Below are positions 5,757 to 11,955 of a stretch of 15,388 nt of DNA, one piece after another. Made by a program: the position numbers and the translations under genes. The stretch covers positions 25,014 to 40,401 of the forward strand of contig MU647657.1 of the NCBI GenBank assembly GCA_026770585.1, given 5' to 3'. The stretch comes from Baffinella frigidus (Eukaryota; Cryptophyceae; Cryptomonadales; Baffinellaceae). Every line of letters begins with the position of its first letter. The stretch's first letter is position 1. The notes beneath the pieces were generated by a model. The model searched no databases. It saw only the letters and a list, made by a program, of their open reading frames with translations, and was not told the origin of the DNA.

Positions 5757-6190
5757 ACACCTGCAGATTGAGCGGGATGTTTGTGAATAAAACTTCAAAA
5801 CGTGACCCTCCTGCCGCCGCGCCATGTGAGGATCGTGTCCGGGATGGGCCCGCCTCAGGGGAAAAGGGTTCCAAGGGTGAGTCCTATATCGGGGGAAAGC
5901 CGCGTCACGCCCCCTCCCGCCGCACAACCCCGTAGGTCCTTTAGGTTCTTCGAGCTCCCAACATAGGCGGACACCGGAACTTATCCTGCAGAAAGGCCAT
6001 GCTTCCTTCCGGATCACATCAGGGCCCCTTCTCCTCTCATCCGCCCGGTTGCTCGCCAGCGCCCTGAGTGCTGTGAGCAGCTAATGGAGTCACTCAGCGT
6101 GTAGAGCGCGCATGACCTCTCTCTAGGTCCTGCTCAGACAGAGCCTCCGTGGGGGCGCATACATGGCGGCCGTGTTGGTAGTACATGTCA
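5757..6190. other. Intergenic, no recognised gene
   Basis: Mixed-composition sequence. The part at 5933-5999 (TAGGTCCTTTAGGTTCTTCG, then GGCGGACACCGGAAC and TATCCTGCAGAAAGGCCA) recurs at 13207-13273. A bottom-strand frame (5748-6017) is open but its peptide is unfamiliar and not preserved in the second copy. Confidence 0.5.
5933..5999. repeat. Dispersed repeat, copy 1
   Basis: Shares about 67 bp with 13207-13273 in the same orientation, including AGGCGGACACCGGAAC and TATCCTGCAGAAAGGCCA, with scattered substitutions. Origin unknown. Confidence 0.75.
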
Positions 6191-6381
6191 CACAGGGATA
6201 TCTGGGCTATAAAAACACGGGTGCTCCGAAATCGTTGGGTGTCTGTTTTTCCAAGTTAGTACCAGAGGGTTGACCAAACGCAAAATTTAGTCCACCCTCT
6301 GGTCCTAAATTAGGAAGGGGGGGGGGGGGGGGCGGTCTGTGTTCTTCAGTTCTGGTGTCTTATAGCCCAGATACCCCTGTA
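6191..6381. mobile_element. C-family MITE
   Basis: Ends CAGGGATATCTGGGCTATAA and TTATAGCCCAGATACCCCTG are inverted repeats, flanked by CA (probably decayed TA) and TA. A second inner inverted pair, AGTACCAGAGGGT against CCCTCTGGTCCT, brackets AAATTTAGT. A G-run of about 16 lies at 6317-6332. Termini resemble the A family (CAGGGGTA). Confidence 0.75.
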
Positions 6382-6667
6382 GAGGTCTCTCTCTCTTCTG
6401 CTGAGACATAGCCTGAAAGGGCGTGCGGCGCTCAGCTGTGCGATCCGTTCTACGGAAGTGTGAGCCTCGGTCAGACAGGTTGCGAGCCTCGGTCACGGAC
6501 CAGGCCCCTCTAGCGGGGTCATAGGAAGGGCGTGGCGTTGGCATATGTTGGGAGAAATTAAAACCTCAAGGACCTAAAGCAGGAAGGGGGGAACTCCGTT
6601 ACATAGCCTCGGTGGAGGTGCATAAATGGCGTCCGTGTTGGTACCAATAAAGGTCTCTTTGCCAGGC
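6382..6667. other. Intergenic, no recognised gene
   Basis: Nothing convincing. TGAGCCTCGGTCAGACAGG and GCGAGCCTCGGTCACGGACC at 6461-6500 form an imperfect short direct repeat. CATAGCCTCGGTGGAGGTGC with CATAAATGGCGTCCGTGTTG at 6602-6640 resembles 6148-6178. Confidence 0.4.
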
Positions 6668-6788
6668 TACAGGGGTACCTCGCTCATAAGAAACCGCCTC
6701 CTCCTAGAACCCTACAGTAGGCCTATGCCTAGGGCCATATGGTGATCCTATCGGGGTGGGCGTTTCTTATGAGCGAGGTACCCCTGTA
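6668..6788. mobile_element. A-family MITE, copy 3
   Basis: Perfect TACAGGGGTACCTCGCTCAT / ATGAGCGAGGTACCCCTGTA ends and TA flanks. Interior CCTACAGTAGGCC and CCTAGGGCC. Confidence 0.9.
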
Positions 6789-6865
6789 CATTCTAGCAGA
6801 GGCGACGAGAGAGGTCAGCTTTACTAAAACTGTTTGTTTAAATACGTTGTGGGCCACACGCGCGG

Positions 6866-6996
6866 TACAGGGGTACCTCGCTTATAAGAATGCGCCCCCC
6901 CCCCCCTCGGACCAGAGTACAGTAAGGCCCCAGGGATAGGCCTGCTGTAGGGTCCTAGGGGGTGGCGGTTGTTTTTATGAGCGAGGTACGCCTGTA
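6866..6996. mobile_element. A-family MITE, copy 4
   Basis: Left end TACAGGGGTACCTCGCTTAT, right end ATGAGCGAGGTACGCCTGTA, TA flanks, with a C-run of about 13 in the interior and CTGCTGTAGGGTCCTAGGGG near the right end. More diverged than copies 2 and 3. Confidence 0.87.
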
Positions 6997-7040
6997 TCTT
7001 GGTGTCAAAGACCCCCCCCGGTACCCAGTGATTGAGTACA

Positions 7041-7156
7041 GCCAACAACCCTCACGACTTGGGCAAATCGACGATCTTCGATTTCCCGATTTCCCCCTTA
7101 AAATCCTTAAATCAAAAATCGTCGATTTGCCCAAGCCGCGAGCGAGGGTTGGTGGG
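7041..7156. mobile_element. MITE-like element, family K
   Basis: Ends GCCAACAACCCTCACGACTT then GGGCAAATCGACGATC, against GATCGTCGATTTGCCC-type right arm (ATCGTCGATTTGCCCAAGCC then GAGCGAGGGTTGGTGGG). Stem ~40 bp with few mismatches around an AT-rich loop. Confidence 0.75.
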
Positions 7157-7300
7157 TGTTTTGAAATTTGGGTGGCTCAATTTTTTTGAGTGGTTTGAAA
7201 TTTGTGGGTGGTTTGAAAGAGGGTGTTTTCAGGTTTTGGGGGCGCGGCCGGGACTGTTGCCCCGGACTGGGCAAAGTTGCCCCGGACTGGGCAAAAATAT
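7157..7300. repeat. Short direct repeats
   Basis: TTTGAAATTTGGGTGG-like units recur at about 7159, 7194 and 7207, and the 20-mer GTTGCCCCGGACTGGGCAAA occurs twice in tandem at 7255-7294. No gene. Confidence 0.7.
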
Positions 7301-7621
7301 AGTGGACCACTCTCCTTGCGGGTCACTTATACCAATTTAGATAATCTTGTTTCCTACCCAGAGTCGTATATCACCAAGATAAACGTATACAACACTTATT
7401 GACACTATATACAAAGACAAGTTTGATGGTCAAATTGATGGTCAAATGTTCTAAACTTTCGGCCCAAAGCGTCGTCATCAACTTCAACCGCCCGCCGCGT
7501 GGGCGAGAAGCCGCTGGACGCGATCCTGAAGGAAGCAGGGCCTCACTGCAGAACCAGTTCCAGAGTGTTTGTGGAGAGCGGGGCGGACCTGTCATTCGGG
7601 GAGCTGGAGGCCGTGGAGTGC
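7301..7621 (+). promoter_or_regulatory. Upstream region of the plastid-leader gene
   Basis: About 320 bp between repeats and the chosen ATG. AT-rich to about 7460 (TTGATGGTCAAATTGATGG holds a small direct repeat at 7421-7446), then GC-rich. The frame of the gene is open upstream to about 7499, but the first ATG is 7622 and it starts a textbook signal peptide. Core promoter elements could not be identified. Confidence 0.35.
7353..7378. repeat. 26-bp inverted repeat, left copy
   Basis: CCTACCCAGAGTCGTATATC plus ACCAAG matches exactly, on the opposite strand, 10657-10682. Too far apart for a simple hairpin; probably an end of a larger repeat family. Confidence 0.7.
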
Positions 7622-8268
7622 ATGGGCAAGCGGCGACGCGCCTCGCTTCTCCCGACCGCGCTCCTTGCCTTCGCCTCCCTCGCGAGCGCCTTCGCGGCCT
7701 CCGCGCCCGCCTTCTCCCCACCCTCGCTTCTCCCCGTCTCCCGCCAGAGCCCGCTCGTCCTCGGACGTCGTGCGGTCGAGAGTTGCCGTCCCGTCGCCGT
7801 GAAGACAAGAGGAAATAATCATAAACCCTTGGTGAAGATGGTGGTCCTGGAACTGTACTGCAAGCAAGCGCAACTTCTGGAGTCCTTGGTCCCGAACGTG
7901 ATCATCCCACTTCACCAGCGCCTCTCCCATCACGGTCCCCACGGTCGTCTCTCCCGGGTCCTTCTCACGTACAAGGGCGCCGAGTCGGCGATCTGCAATC
8001 CCATCGACGCCGCGGCGCTGCGGCGCGCGCTCCCGCCGGACGTGGCGGTCTCATGCGTCTGGTCGGCGAAGAACGCGGACGTCGGCTCCGGCTTGCACGC
8101 GCGCGGCGCGCACGCGAGCAAGGAGGACGCCACGTTCGCGCAGCTGGTCAAGTACAACGCGGAGCTTTCTTCCGCGGGATGCGACTCGCTCCTCGTGGTG
8201 AGTGGCACTGGGAAGAAGAAGGCGCTCGACACTCTCGCGACGCTCTCGCGCGTCGCATCCCTCAACAA
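7622..8268 (+). CDS. Exon 1 of the plastid-leader gene
   Basis: About 215 codons with high GC at third positions and no stop. Leader residues 1-31 (KRRR, hydrophobic core, ASAPAF). The mature portion includes VVLELYCKQAQLLE, NPIDAAALRRALPPDV and FAQLVKYNAELSSAG. Read without splicing it would end AAC AAG TAA at 8272; splicing at 8268 to any of six downstream copies also yields Lys. Confidence 0.75.
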
Positions 8269-9763
8269 GTAACCCTACACCCTACACCCTACACTCTACA
8301 CCCTACAACCTACACCCTACACCCTACACCCTACACCCTACACCCTACACCCCACACCCCACACCCTACACCCTACACCCTACACCCTACACCCTACACC
8401 CTACAACCTACACCCTACACCCTACACCCTACACCCTACACCCTACACCCCACACCCCACACCCTACACCCTACACGCCAAACCCCAAACCCCACACCCT
8501 ACACGCCAAACCCCAAACCCCAAACCCCAGTCCCCAACCCCCAATTCCCAACCCCTACACCAGGGACCCGTCTCACACCCGAAATCACGACGGGGGTGGG
8601 ACCACGTGCCTCCAGCTAGGCGTCGCTTTCATCTCCACAAAAGTATTAATTAATTGCTTTTGGCGCAACGAAATTTACTACACAAGTGCTTTACTGTTAC
8701 TTTTATGTGCGAATCGTGTAGTAATTTTCGTTGCCCAAAAGCAATTAATTAATACTTGTATGGAGATTAGCTTTGGATGGGAAACCCCAAACCCCAAACC
8801 CGAAACCCCAAAACCAACCCCAAAACCCAAACCAGGGACCCGGCTCTCACCCGAAATCACGACGGGGGTGGGACCACGATCCTCCCGCTAGGCTTATCCG
8901 GGGAAACCTAAATTTCTTTCATTTAATTCCAATGAAAATTACTACACGAATGATTTAATATCACCAGCAAGAACGAATTGTGTAGTAATTTTCATTACCA
9001 TCAAATGAAAGAAAAACGGGCTTCCCCGGATAAAGGCGTCGCTTGGGATGGGAAACCCAAAACCCAAAAACCCGAAACCCCAAAACCAACCCCAAAACCC
9101 TAACCAGAGACCCCTCTCTCACCCGAAATCAAAACGGGGACGGGTCCACCTTCCTCCAGCTAGGCGTCGCTTTGGACGAGAACCCCCAAACCCCAAACCC
9201 CAAACCCAAAACCCAACCCCTAACCCAGGGGCCCGGCTCTCACCCGAAATCAAAACGGGGACGGGTCCACCTTGGTCCCAGCGGGGACCGCCGTCCTCCC
9301 GCTAAGCGCTAAGCGGATGAGCCCGCCTTCCTGCTGCTAGGCGCACCCCTAACCTCCAACCCCTACACCAGGGACCCGTCTCCCCCCCGAAATCTAGGAA
9401 ATCATGACCCGCCTGGGAACTCCTTGCTCCCGCTAGGCGTGGCGTTCAACCCGCACATCGGAGGCGCGCTCGACCCGGGGGGGGTTCGGGATTTCAAGGG
9501 TGTTGAAGTCGGAATCCGACTTGAACGTCTTCCGCACCATGCGCCCCCACTCCTCCTCCCGCCCTGCACCCCTAACCTCCAACCCCTACACCAGGGACCG
9601 GTCTCCCCCCCGAAATGATGACCCTGCTGGGAACTCCCTCCTCCCGCTAGGCGTGGCGTTCAACCCGCACATCGGAGGGGCGCTCGACCCGGGGGGGGGG
9701 GCAGGGCGGGAGGAGGAGTGGGAGCGCATGGTGCGGAAGCTGCGGAGCGGGGTCGTGTCAGAG
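7622..9763 (+). CDS. Plastid-targeted protein with MTHFR-superfamily similarity, two visible exons
   Basis: Exon 1 (7622-8268) plus exon 2 (9595-9763) gives 272 codons, open at the C-terminus. The start is MGKRRRASLLPTALLAFASL: a basic n-region and hydrophobic core. SAFAASAPAFSPPS follows, resembling the cleavage site plus Phe at +1 of bipartite plastid leaders in red-lineage complex plastids. Then come a basic/Ser-containing transit-like stretch and the mature domain from about residue 70. LLVVSGTGKKKALDTLATL in exon 1, and PLGVAFNP with EEWERMVRKLRSGVVSE in exon 2, resemble the TIM-barrel strands of methylenetetrahydrofolate reductase-like proteins (VSGsg..K.DTv..L; LGVAfNP; E..rl.rKl..GvvseV). 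That assignment is from memory of the family and is moderate. Exon 1 ends AA before GTAACCC and exon 2 begins with G, restoring Lys. The next donor is GAG|GT; no downstream exon was found, so the gene is truncated, shuffled or continues unrecognised. It could be a pseudogene. Confidence 0.6.
8564..8629 (+). pseudogene. Exon-2 copy a (plastid-leader gene)
   Basis: After TACACCAG: G, then DPSHTRNHDGGGTTCLQLGV, aligned to DRSPPRND and SLLPLGVAFNP of exon 2. Same acceptor phase. Split after GCTTT by the element at 8630-8769, then GGATGGGAAACCCC leads into satellite. Confidence 0.7.
8630..8769. mobile_element. D-family element, copy 1
   Basis: 140 bp with long arms: left AAAGTATTAATTAATTGCTT, right AAGCAATTAATTAATACTTG, continuing inward to GAAATTTACTACAC / GTGTAGTAATTTTC. 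Flanked by GCTTT on both sides, a likely 5-bp target duplication in an exon-2 copy. Confidence 0.85.
8836..8893 (+). pseudogene. Exon-2 copy b (plastid-leader gene)
   Basis: After AAACCAG: G, then DPALTRNHDGGGTTILPLG. Interrupted after CTAGGC by the element 8894-9033 and resumed at 9038 as GTCGCTTGGGATGGG before satellite. Confidence 0.7.
8894..9033. mobile_element. D-family element, copy 2
   Basis: Ends TTATCCGGGGAA and TTCCCCGGATAA; inner arms TTCTTTCATTT / AAATGAAAGAA and AAAATTACTACAC / GTGTAGTAATTTT. Flanked by AGGC on both sides (8890-8893, 9034-9037), a probable 4-bp target duplication inside an exon-2 copy. 140 bp. Confidence 0.87.
9108..9182 (+). pseudogene. Exon-2 copy c (plastid-leader gene)
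   Basis: After TAACCAG: A, then DPSLTRNQNGDGSTFLQLGV followed by ALDENP into CCCCAAA satellite. Uninterrupted copy but lacking the FNPHIGG continuation and a clear donor. Confidence 0.65.
9229..9310 (+). pseudogene. Exon-2 copy d (plastid-leader gene)
   Basis: After AACCCAG: G, then GPALTRNQNGDGSTLVPAGT, AVLPLSAKR; the LGVAFNP part is rearranged (CCGCTAAGCGCTAAGCGG). Diverged. Confidence 0.6.
9372..9484 (+). pseudogene. Exon-2 copy e (plastid-leader gene)
   Basis: After CTACACCAG: G, then DPSPPRNLGNHDPPGNSLLP and LGVAFNPHIGGALDP. Nearly identical to the chosen exon 2 up to GACCCGGGGGGG, after which it is joined to an inverted copy of the exon's 3' part (9529-9567). Confidence 0.75.
9529..9567 (-). 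repeat. Inverted copy of the exon-2 3' part
   Basis: Reverse complement of 9701-9739 with one mismatch over 39 bases (CTTCCGCACCATGCGC... against ...GCGCATGGTGCGGAAG). It could form a hairpin with the exon across ~130 nt. Confidence 0.85.
9595..9763 (+). CDS. Exon 2 of the plastid-leader gene (fullest copy, f)
   Basis: G, then DRSPPRNDDPAGNSLLPLGV, AFNPHIGGALDPGGGAG, REEEWERMVRKLRSGVVSE. A G-run at 9690-9701 might hide a length error. Ends GAG before GTTCTCC. Four other sites share sequence up to exactly this GAG|GT and diverge after it, which supports the donor. Confidence 0.65.
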
Positions 9764-9878
9764 GTTCTCCACTGTTACTTCTTAAGTTAACAGAGGTCCC
9801 ACTTTTGCTTTGAGACGTTCCACTCTCGACTTTTGTCTCGGTGGGCCGCGCTCTTACGGGGTCGTCTCAGAGGTTCCA
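9764..9878. other. Downstream of exon 2, no recognised exon
   Basis: Contains a further 15-bp piece GGGGTCGTCTCAGAG at 9858-9872, matching the end of exon 2. CCACTTTTG and CGACTTTTG recall the minisatellite at 13928-14012. Confidence 0.4.
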
Positions 9879-10068
9879 CTCGAGAATGCTGGAGGCTCCT
9901 ATTTATATGTGGGGTTGTAAATATTTGTACCAGGATAAGGTGCTCCAACCTCGTGACTGACCAATGTATGGCTAGTTGCGTGACCGAGCAACGAAAGTTA
10001 CTACACGAATGACCCCTTTTAAAAGCATGTTGGTTTTAAATAGGCCCCTCTAGCATTCTCGGGTGGAA

Positions 10069-10097
10069 CAGGGCGGGAGGAGGAGTGGGAGCGCAAG
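10069..10097 (+). pseudogene. Exon-2 3'-part copy, piece 1
   Basis: ACAGGGCGGGAGGAGGAGTG then GGAGCGCA equals 9700-9727, after which the family H relative at 10098-10189 intervenes. Continues at 10190. Confidence 0.7.
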
Positions 10098-10189
10098 AGG
10101 TTCGTCCCACACCAGAGTGATCGAGGGAAACCGACGCCTTGTCCACGTGAGATCTGGCGTGGTTGACTCAAGGATTCAAGGGGGTTCCC
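10098..10189. mobile_element. Family H element, copy 2 (inverted)
   Basis: GTGATCGAGGGAAACCGACG, CCTTGTCCACGTGAGATC, GTTGACTCAAGGATTCAAGG correspond to the reverse complement of 290-365. It splits an exon-2 copy. Confidence 0.6.
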
Positions 10190-10207
10190 GTGCGGAAGCT
10201 GCGGAGC
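10190..10207 (+). pseudogene. Exon-2 3'-part copy, piece 2
   Basis: GTGCGGAAGCTGCGGAGC equals 9731-9748; interrupted by the family I element and completed at 10379-10392 (GGTCGTGTCAGAG). Confidence 0.75.
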
Positions 10208-10378
10208 ACCACCAGCCCTCACGGTGTGTACAAATGGAAAATTACGTACCGGTTTTAAAAGTCAAAACACCTTGCTTTGGGGATTTTAAAAATAACCGAC
10301 GCCGGAATCCGGCGGTCTTCAAGGGCATTACGCACCGCCAAATTCGACCATTTGTGCAAACCGTGAGGGCTGGTGGCA
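10208..10378. mobile_element. MITE-like element, family I
   Basis: Ends CCACCAGCCCTCACGG and CCGTGAGGGCTGGTGG are perfect inverted repeats; TGTACAAATGG / CCATTTGTGCA continues the stem. Internal hairpin CGCCGGAATCCGGCG. It lies inside an exon-2 copy between GCGGAGC and GGGTCGTG. Confidence 0.85.
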
Positions 10379-10392
10379 GGGTCGTGTCAGAG
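10379..10392 (+). pseudogene. Exon-2 3'-part copy, piece 3
   Basis: GGGTCGTGTCAGAG then GTCTACCTC. After GAG|GT the sequence differs from 9764 onward. Unspliced translation would be VVSEVYLSPTS. Confidence 0.6.
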
Positions 10393-10482
10393 GTCTACCT
10401 CTCTCCCACTTCAATCTCGGCTCGTAGATAGAGTGCCCCCCCCCGAAATTTTACAGGTGGATTTTGACCCCCACCATGAAAT

Positions 10483-10514
10483 TGCGGAAGCTGCGGAGCG
10501 GGGTCGTCTCAGAG
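10483..10514 (+). pseudogene. Another exon-2 3'-part copy
   Basis: TGCGGAAGCTGCGGAGCGGG, GTCGTCTCAGAG matches 9732-9763 with one change, again followed by GT (GTTCGTCAGG). Confidence 0.75.
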
Positions 10515-10541
10515 GTTCGTCAGGAAACGTCATTTATCTTC

Positions 10542-10648
10542 GTACCCCTTAAGTGGCTATGCCGTCGAATTTGACGGCCAAGAGGTCCTAGGCAGGTCCT
10601 AGGGCCCTACGGTTGGGCGTATGAGCCTACTGGGCACTTGAGGGATAC
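10542..10648. mobile_element. B-family element, copy 6
   Basis: Ends TACCCCTTAAGTGGC and GGCACTTGAGGGATA; interior GTCGAATTTGACGGCCAAG and CCTAGGCAGGTCCTAGGGCC, in reversed order relative to copy 3. Confidence 0.8.
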
Positions 10649-10656
10649 GTTGTATA

Positions 10657-10682
10657 CTTGGTGATATACGACTCTGGGTAGG
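10657..10682. repeat. 26-bp inverted repeat, right copy
   Basis: CTTGGTGATATACGACTCTG plus GGTAGG is the exact reverse complement of 7353-7378. Confidence 0.7.
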
Positions 10683-10839
10683 CGACCTGTCGACATCGTC
10701 ACGGAGGTAAAACAAACTCAACAACAGCAATAAAACTGCACTGGATAACATAATTAGAAAGGCTCATTTCCGAAATATCAAACCGGAAATGATGTCATGG
10801 CTTCGCTGTGCAGAACTTCTGGTCCGTAGAGCCGGAAAC
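10683..10839. other. Unassigned sequence
   Basis: AT-richer spacer with AACAAACTCAACAACAGCAA; no gene or clear repeat seen. Confidence 0.4.
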
Positions 10840-10981
10840 CCACTTAGCAGCGACCGAAGATATTTTCCCCCGGATTCTCGGGGGAAATGCGCTTAGAAGA
10901 ATCCAATGCAAATGAATGAGATTCTAGTACAAATCGTGTAGATGGACTGCATCCGTGAAGACCCCGGTGGCTGCTAAGTGG
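10840..10981. mobile_element. MITE-like element, family J, copy 1
   Basis: Ends CCACTTAGCAGC and GCTGCTAAGTGG are perfect inverted repeats. Internal stem CCCCCGGATTCTCGGGGG. The same ends recur at 12457-12554, and CCACTTAGCAGG-like fragments at 2911 and 5253. Confidence 0.8.
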
Positions 10982-10984
10982 TCG

Positions 10985-11095
10985 TTTAATTCAATGAAAA
11001 TGGGCGACAAAAAATTACTACACAGCTGCTTTACTGTTACGAGTATGCGCCTTCTCTGTGTCATACATTTCTTTGCCCGTTTTCGTTTCATAAAA
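10985..11095. mobile_element. D-family-like element, copy 3
   Basis: Arms AATGAAAATGGGCGACAAAA / AAGAAATG-type right arm ending TTTGCCCGTTTTCGTTTCAT, with core AAATTACTACACAGCTGC and TTTACTGTTAC as in the element at 8630-8769. Right side diverged. Confidence 0.6.
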
Positions 11096-11096
11096 C

Positions 11097-11193
11097 GATG
11101 TTCCCGGGGGAAGGTGTAGATCTCATTACTAGCCATATACACGTTACTAGCCATATATCCAATATATATGGCTAGTAACGTGACCAATCCACG
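11097..11193. repeat. Repeat TGTTCCCGGGGGAAGGTGTA and TA-rich stretch
   Basis: GATGTTCCCGGGGGAAGGTG, TAGATCTCATT is a diverged copy of the units at 11691-11723 and 11756-11788. It is followed by duplicated ACTAGCCATATA and an AT-rich ATATATATGGCTAGTAACGT hairpin. Confidence 0.55.
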
Positions 11194-11374
11194 GTCAGTC
11201 ACGAGGTTGGAACACCTTATCCTGGTACAAATATTTACAACCCCACATATAAATAGGATCCTCCAGCATTCTCGAGTGTGATCCACATCCCGCTGCCGAG
11301 CGAGGGCGTCATTCAATTTTAAAGGGTTTAAAAAACTTTCACCTCAATCCTAAGGGGATGGACTTTGAAAATGA

Positions 11375-11407
11375 AAAAGCTGAGGCCAGATTCTGGCCTC
11401 AGCTTTT
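11375..11407. other. Perfect 16-bp inverted repeat with one-base centre
   Basis: AAAAGCTGAGGCCAGA and TCTGGCCTCAGCTTTT flank a single T. It would form a tight cruciform. Resembles a bacterial terminator only superficially; the context is eukaryotic. Confidence 0.8.
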
Positions 11408-11566
11408 GAACGAACCCCCGGGTGCCTTGATAGCGGTTACAAGTGGATCGAAGCTTTCCTTACATTTACTTGTTGTCATCATAAGTGCTTGTACAATACA
11501 TGTAGTTTGAACCAAATGAAATCGACACGGAGGCCACCATAGCCTTTTATCGGGGGCAAAATTTGC
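11408..11566. other. Unassigned sequence
   Basis: No gene or clear repeat seen; mixed composition. Confidence 0.4.
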
Positions 11567-11683
11567 CCAATGAAAATGGGCAACGAACTTTACTATACAG
11601 TTGCTTCACTGTTACTGGTATGAGTACGGTATGAGGCTTCTGTGTGGTAGATGTCGTTGCCCGTTTTCATTTCATTAAATGGT
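11567..11683. mobile_element. D-family-like element, copy 4
   Basis: AATGAAAATGGGCAACGAAC and GTCGTTGCCCGTTTTCATTT form inverted arms around TTTACTATACAGTTGC and CACTGTTAC. Followed by a 33-bp unit GGTGTTGCCGGGTCAAGGTG, TGGATCTCATTCG. Confidence 0.7.
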
Positions 11684-11797
11684 GTTGCCGGGTCAAGGTG
11701 TGGATCTCATTCGGCGGAGACTAAATTTCGTTGCCTGTTTTCGTTAAATTCAACGGTGTTTCCGGGTGAAGGTGTGGATCTCATTCGGCGCGGACGT
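11653..11797. repeat. Two-copy tandem repeat (~73 bp unit)
   Basis: TCGTTGCCCGTTTTCATTTC ... GGTGTGGATCTCATTCGGCG (from 11654) is repeated from 11728 as TCGTTGCCTGTTTTCGTTAA ... GGTGTGGATCTCATTCGGCG. The first copy overlaps the right arm of the element at 11567-11683. Confidence 0.75.
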
Positions 11798-11867
11798 CGC
11801 CTCACTTCGCGTCGGCTTGGAACGGCTTAAGCAGGAGATCGAGGGGATGCCAGGTTGAATCCGTGGA

Positions 11868-11955
11868 CATGCTTAATTTAAAAGAAAATGGATCCCTATT
11901 TGCTCATAGGAGTTGGACGAAGGTTGATTAGGGCCCTAAGTAAATTTAATTCGGC
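11868..11955. mobile_element. E-family MITE, left part only
   Basis: AATCCGTGGACATGCTTAAT, CTCATAGGAGTTGGACGAAG, TTAGGGCCCTAAGTAAATTT match 4682-4772. The right end is missing. Confidence 0.75.

Larger units (their letters stand above)
8269..9594 (+). repeat. Intron region: CCCTACA/CCCCAAA satellite with tandem exon copies
   Basis: Begins GTAACCCTACACCCTACACC, directly entering a CCCTACA array (8271-8475) that shades into CGCCAAACCCCAAA. It then alternates satellite blocks with exon-2-like copies. The last block before exon 2 ends CCCCTACACCAG at 9594. The top-strand translation of the array (TPYTLHP) is an artefact. Confidence 0.75.
9879..11278. mobile_element. Possible composite element bounded by long inverted repeats (family G)
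   Basis: Left arm 9879-9963 (CTCGAGAATGCTGGAGG, TATTTATATGTGGGGTTGTA, CCAGGATAAGGTG, CGTGACTGACC) is matched by the reverse complement of 11194-11278 with about three differences in 85 bp. Between them lie exon copies and MITEs but no transposase-like frame. A diverged arm occurs at 13868-13930. It may be an element or merely two inverted copies of one repeat. Confidence 0.5.

Noticed and set aside
7371-8268. Bottom-strand and alternative-frame ORFs over the plastid-leader exon
   Set aside because: Mirror frames of a GC-rich exon. The chosen frame has the signal peptide, the conserved motifs and a matching splice phase.
8269-8272. Plain stop codon TAA ending an intronless plastid-leader gene
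   Set aside because: The stop is formed by the first bases of the satellite (AAG TAA CCC). A GT donor in the same place joins in frame to six downstream copies with conserved protein sequence, so splicing is the better reading, though not proven.
8269-8475. CRISPR-like array
   Set aside because: The regular units are contiguous 7-mers with no spacers.
8053-8891. Long top-strand frames with TPYTLHP-type repeats
   Set aside because: They are translations of the CCCTACA satellite out of frame with the plastid-leader exon; no start, family or codon support.
10924-11316. 130-codon bottom-strand frame
   Set aside because: It is assembled from the family G arm, a D-family element and a family J end, so it is a mosaic of repeats with no recognisable domain.
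11375-11407. Rho-independent bacterial terminator
   Set aside because: The context is eukaryotic, with introns and MITEs; no adjacent gene ends there.
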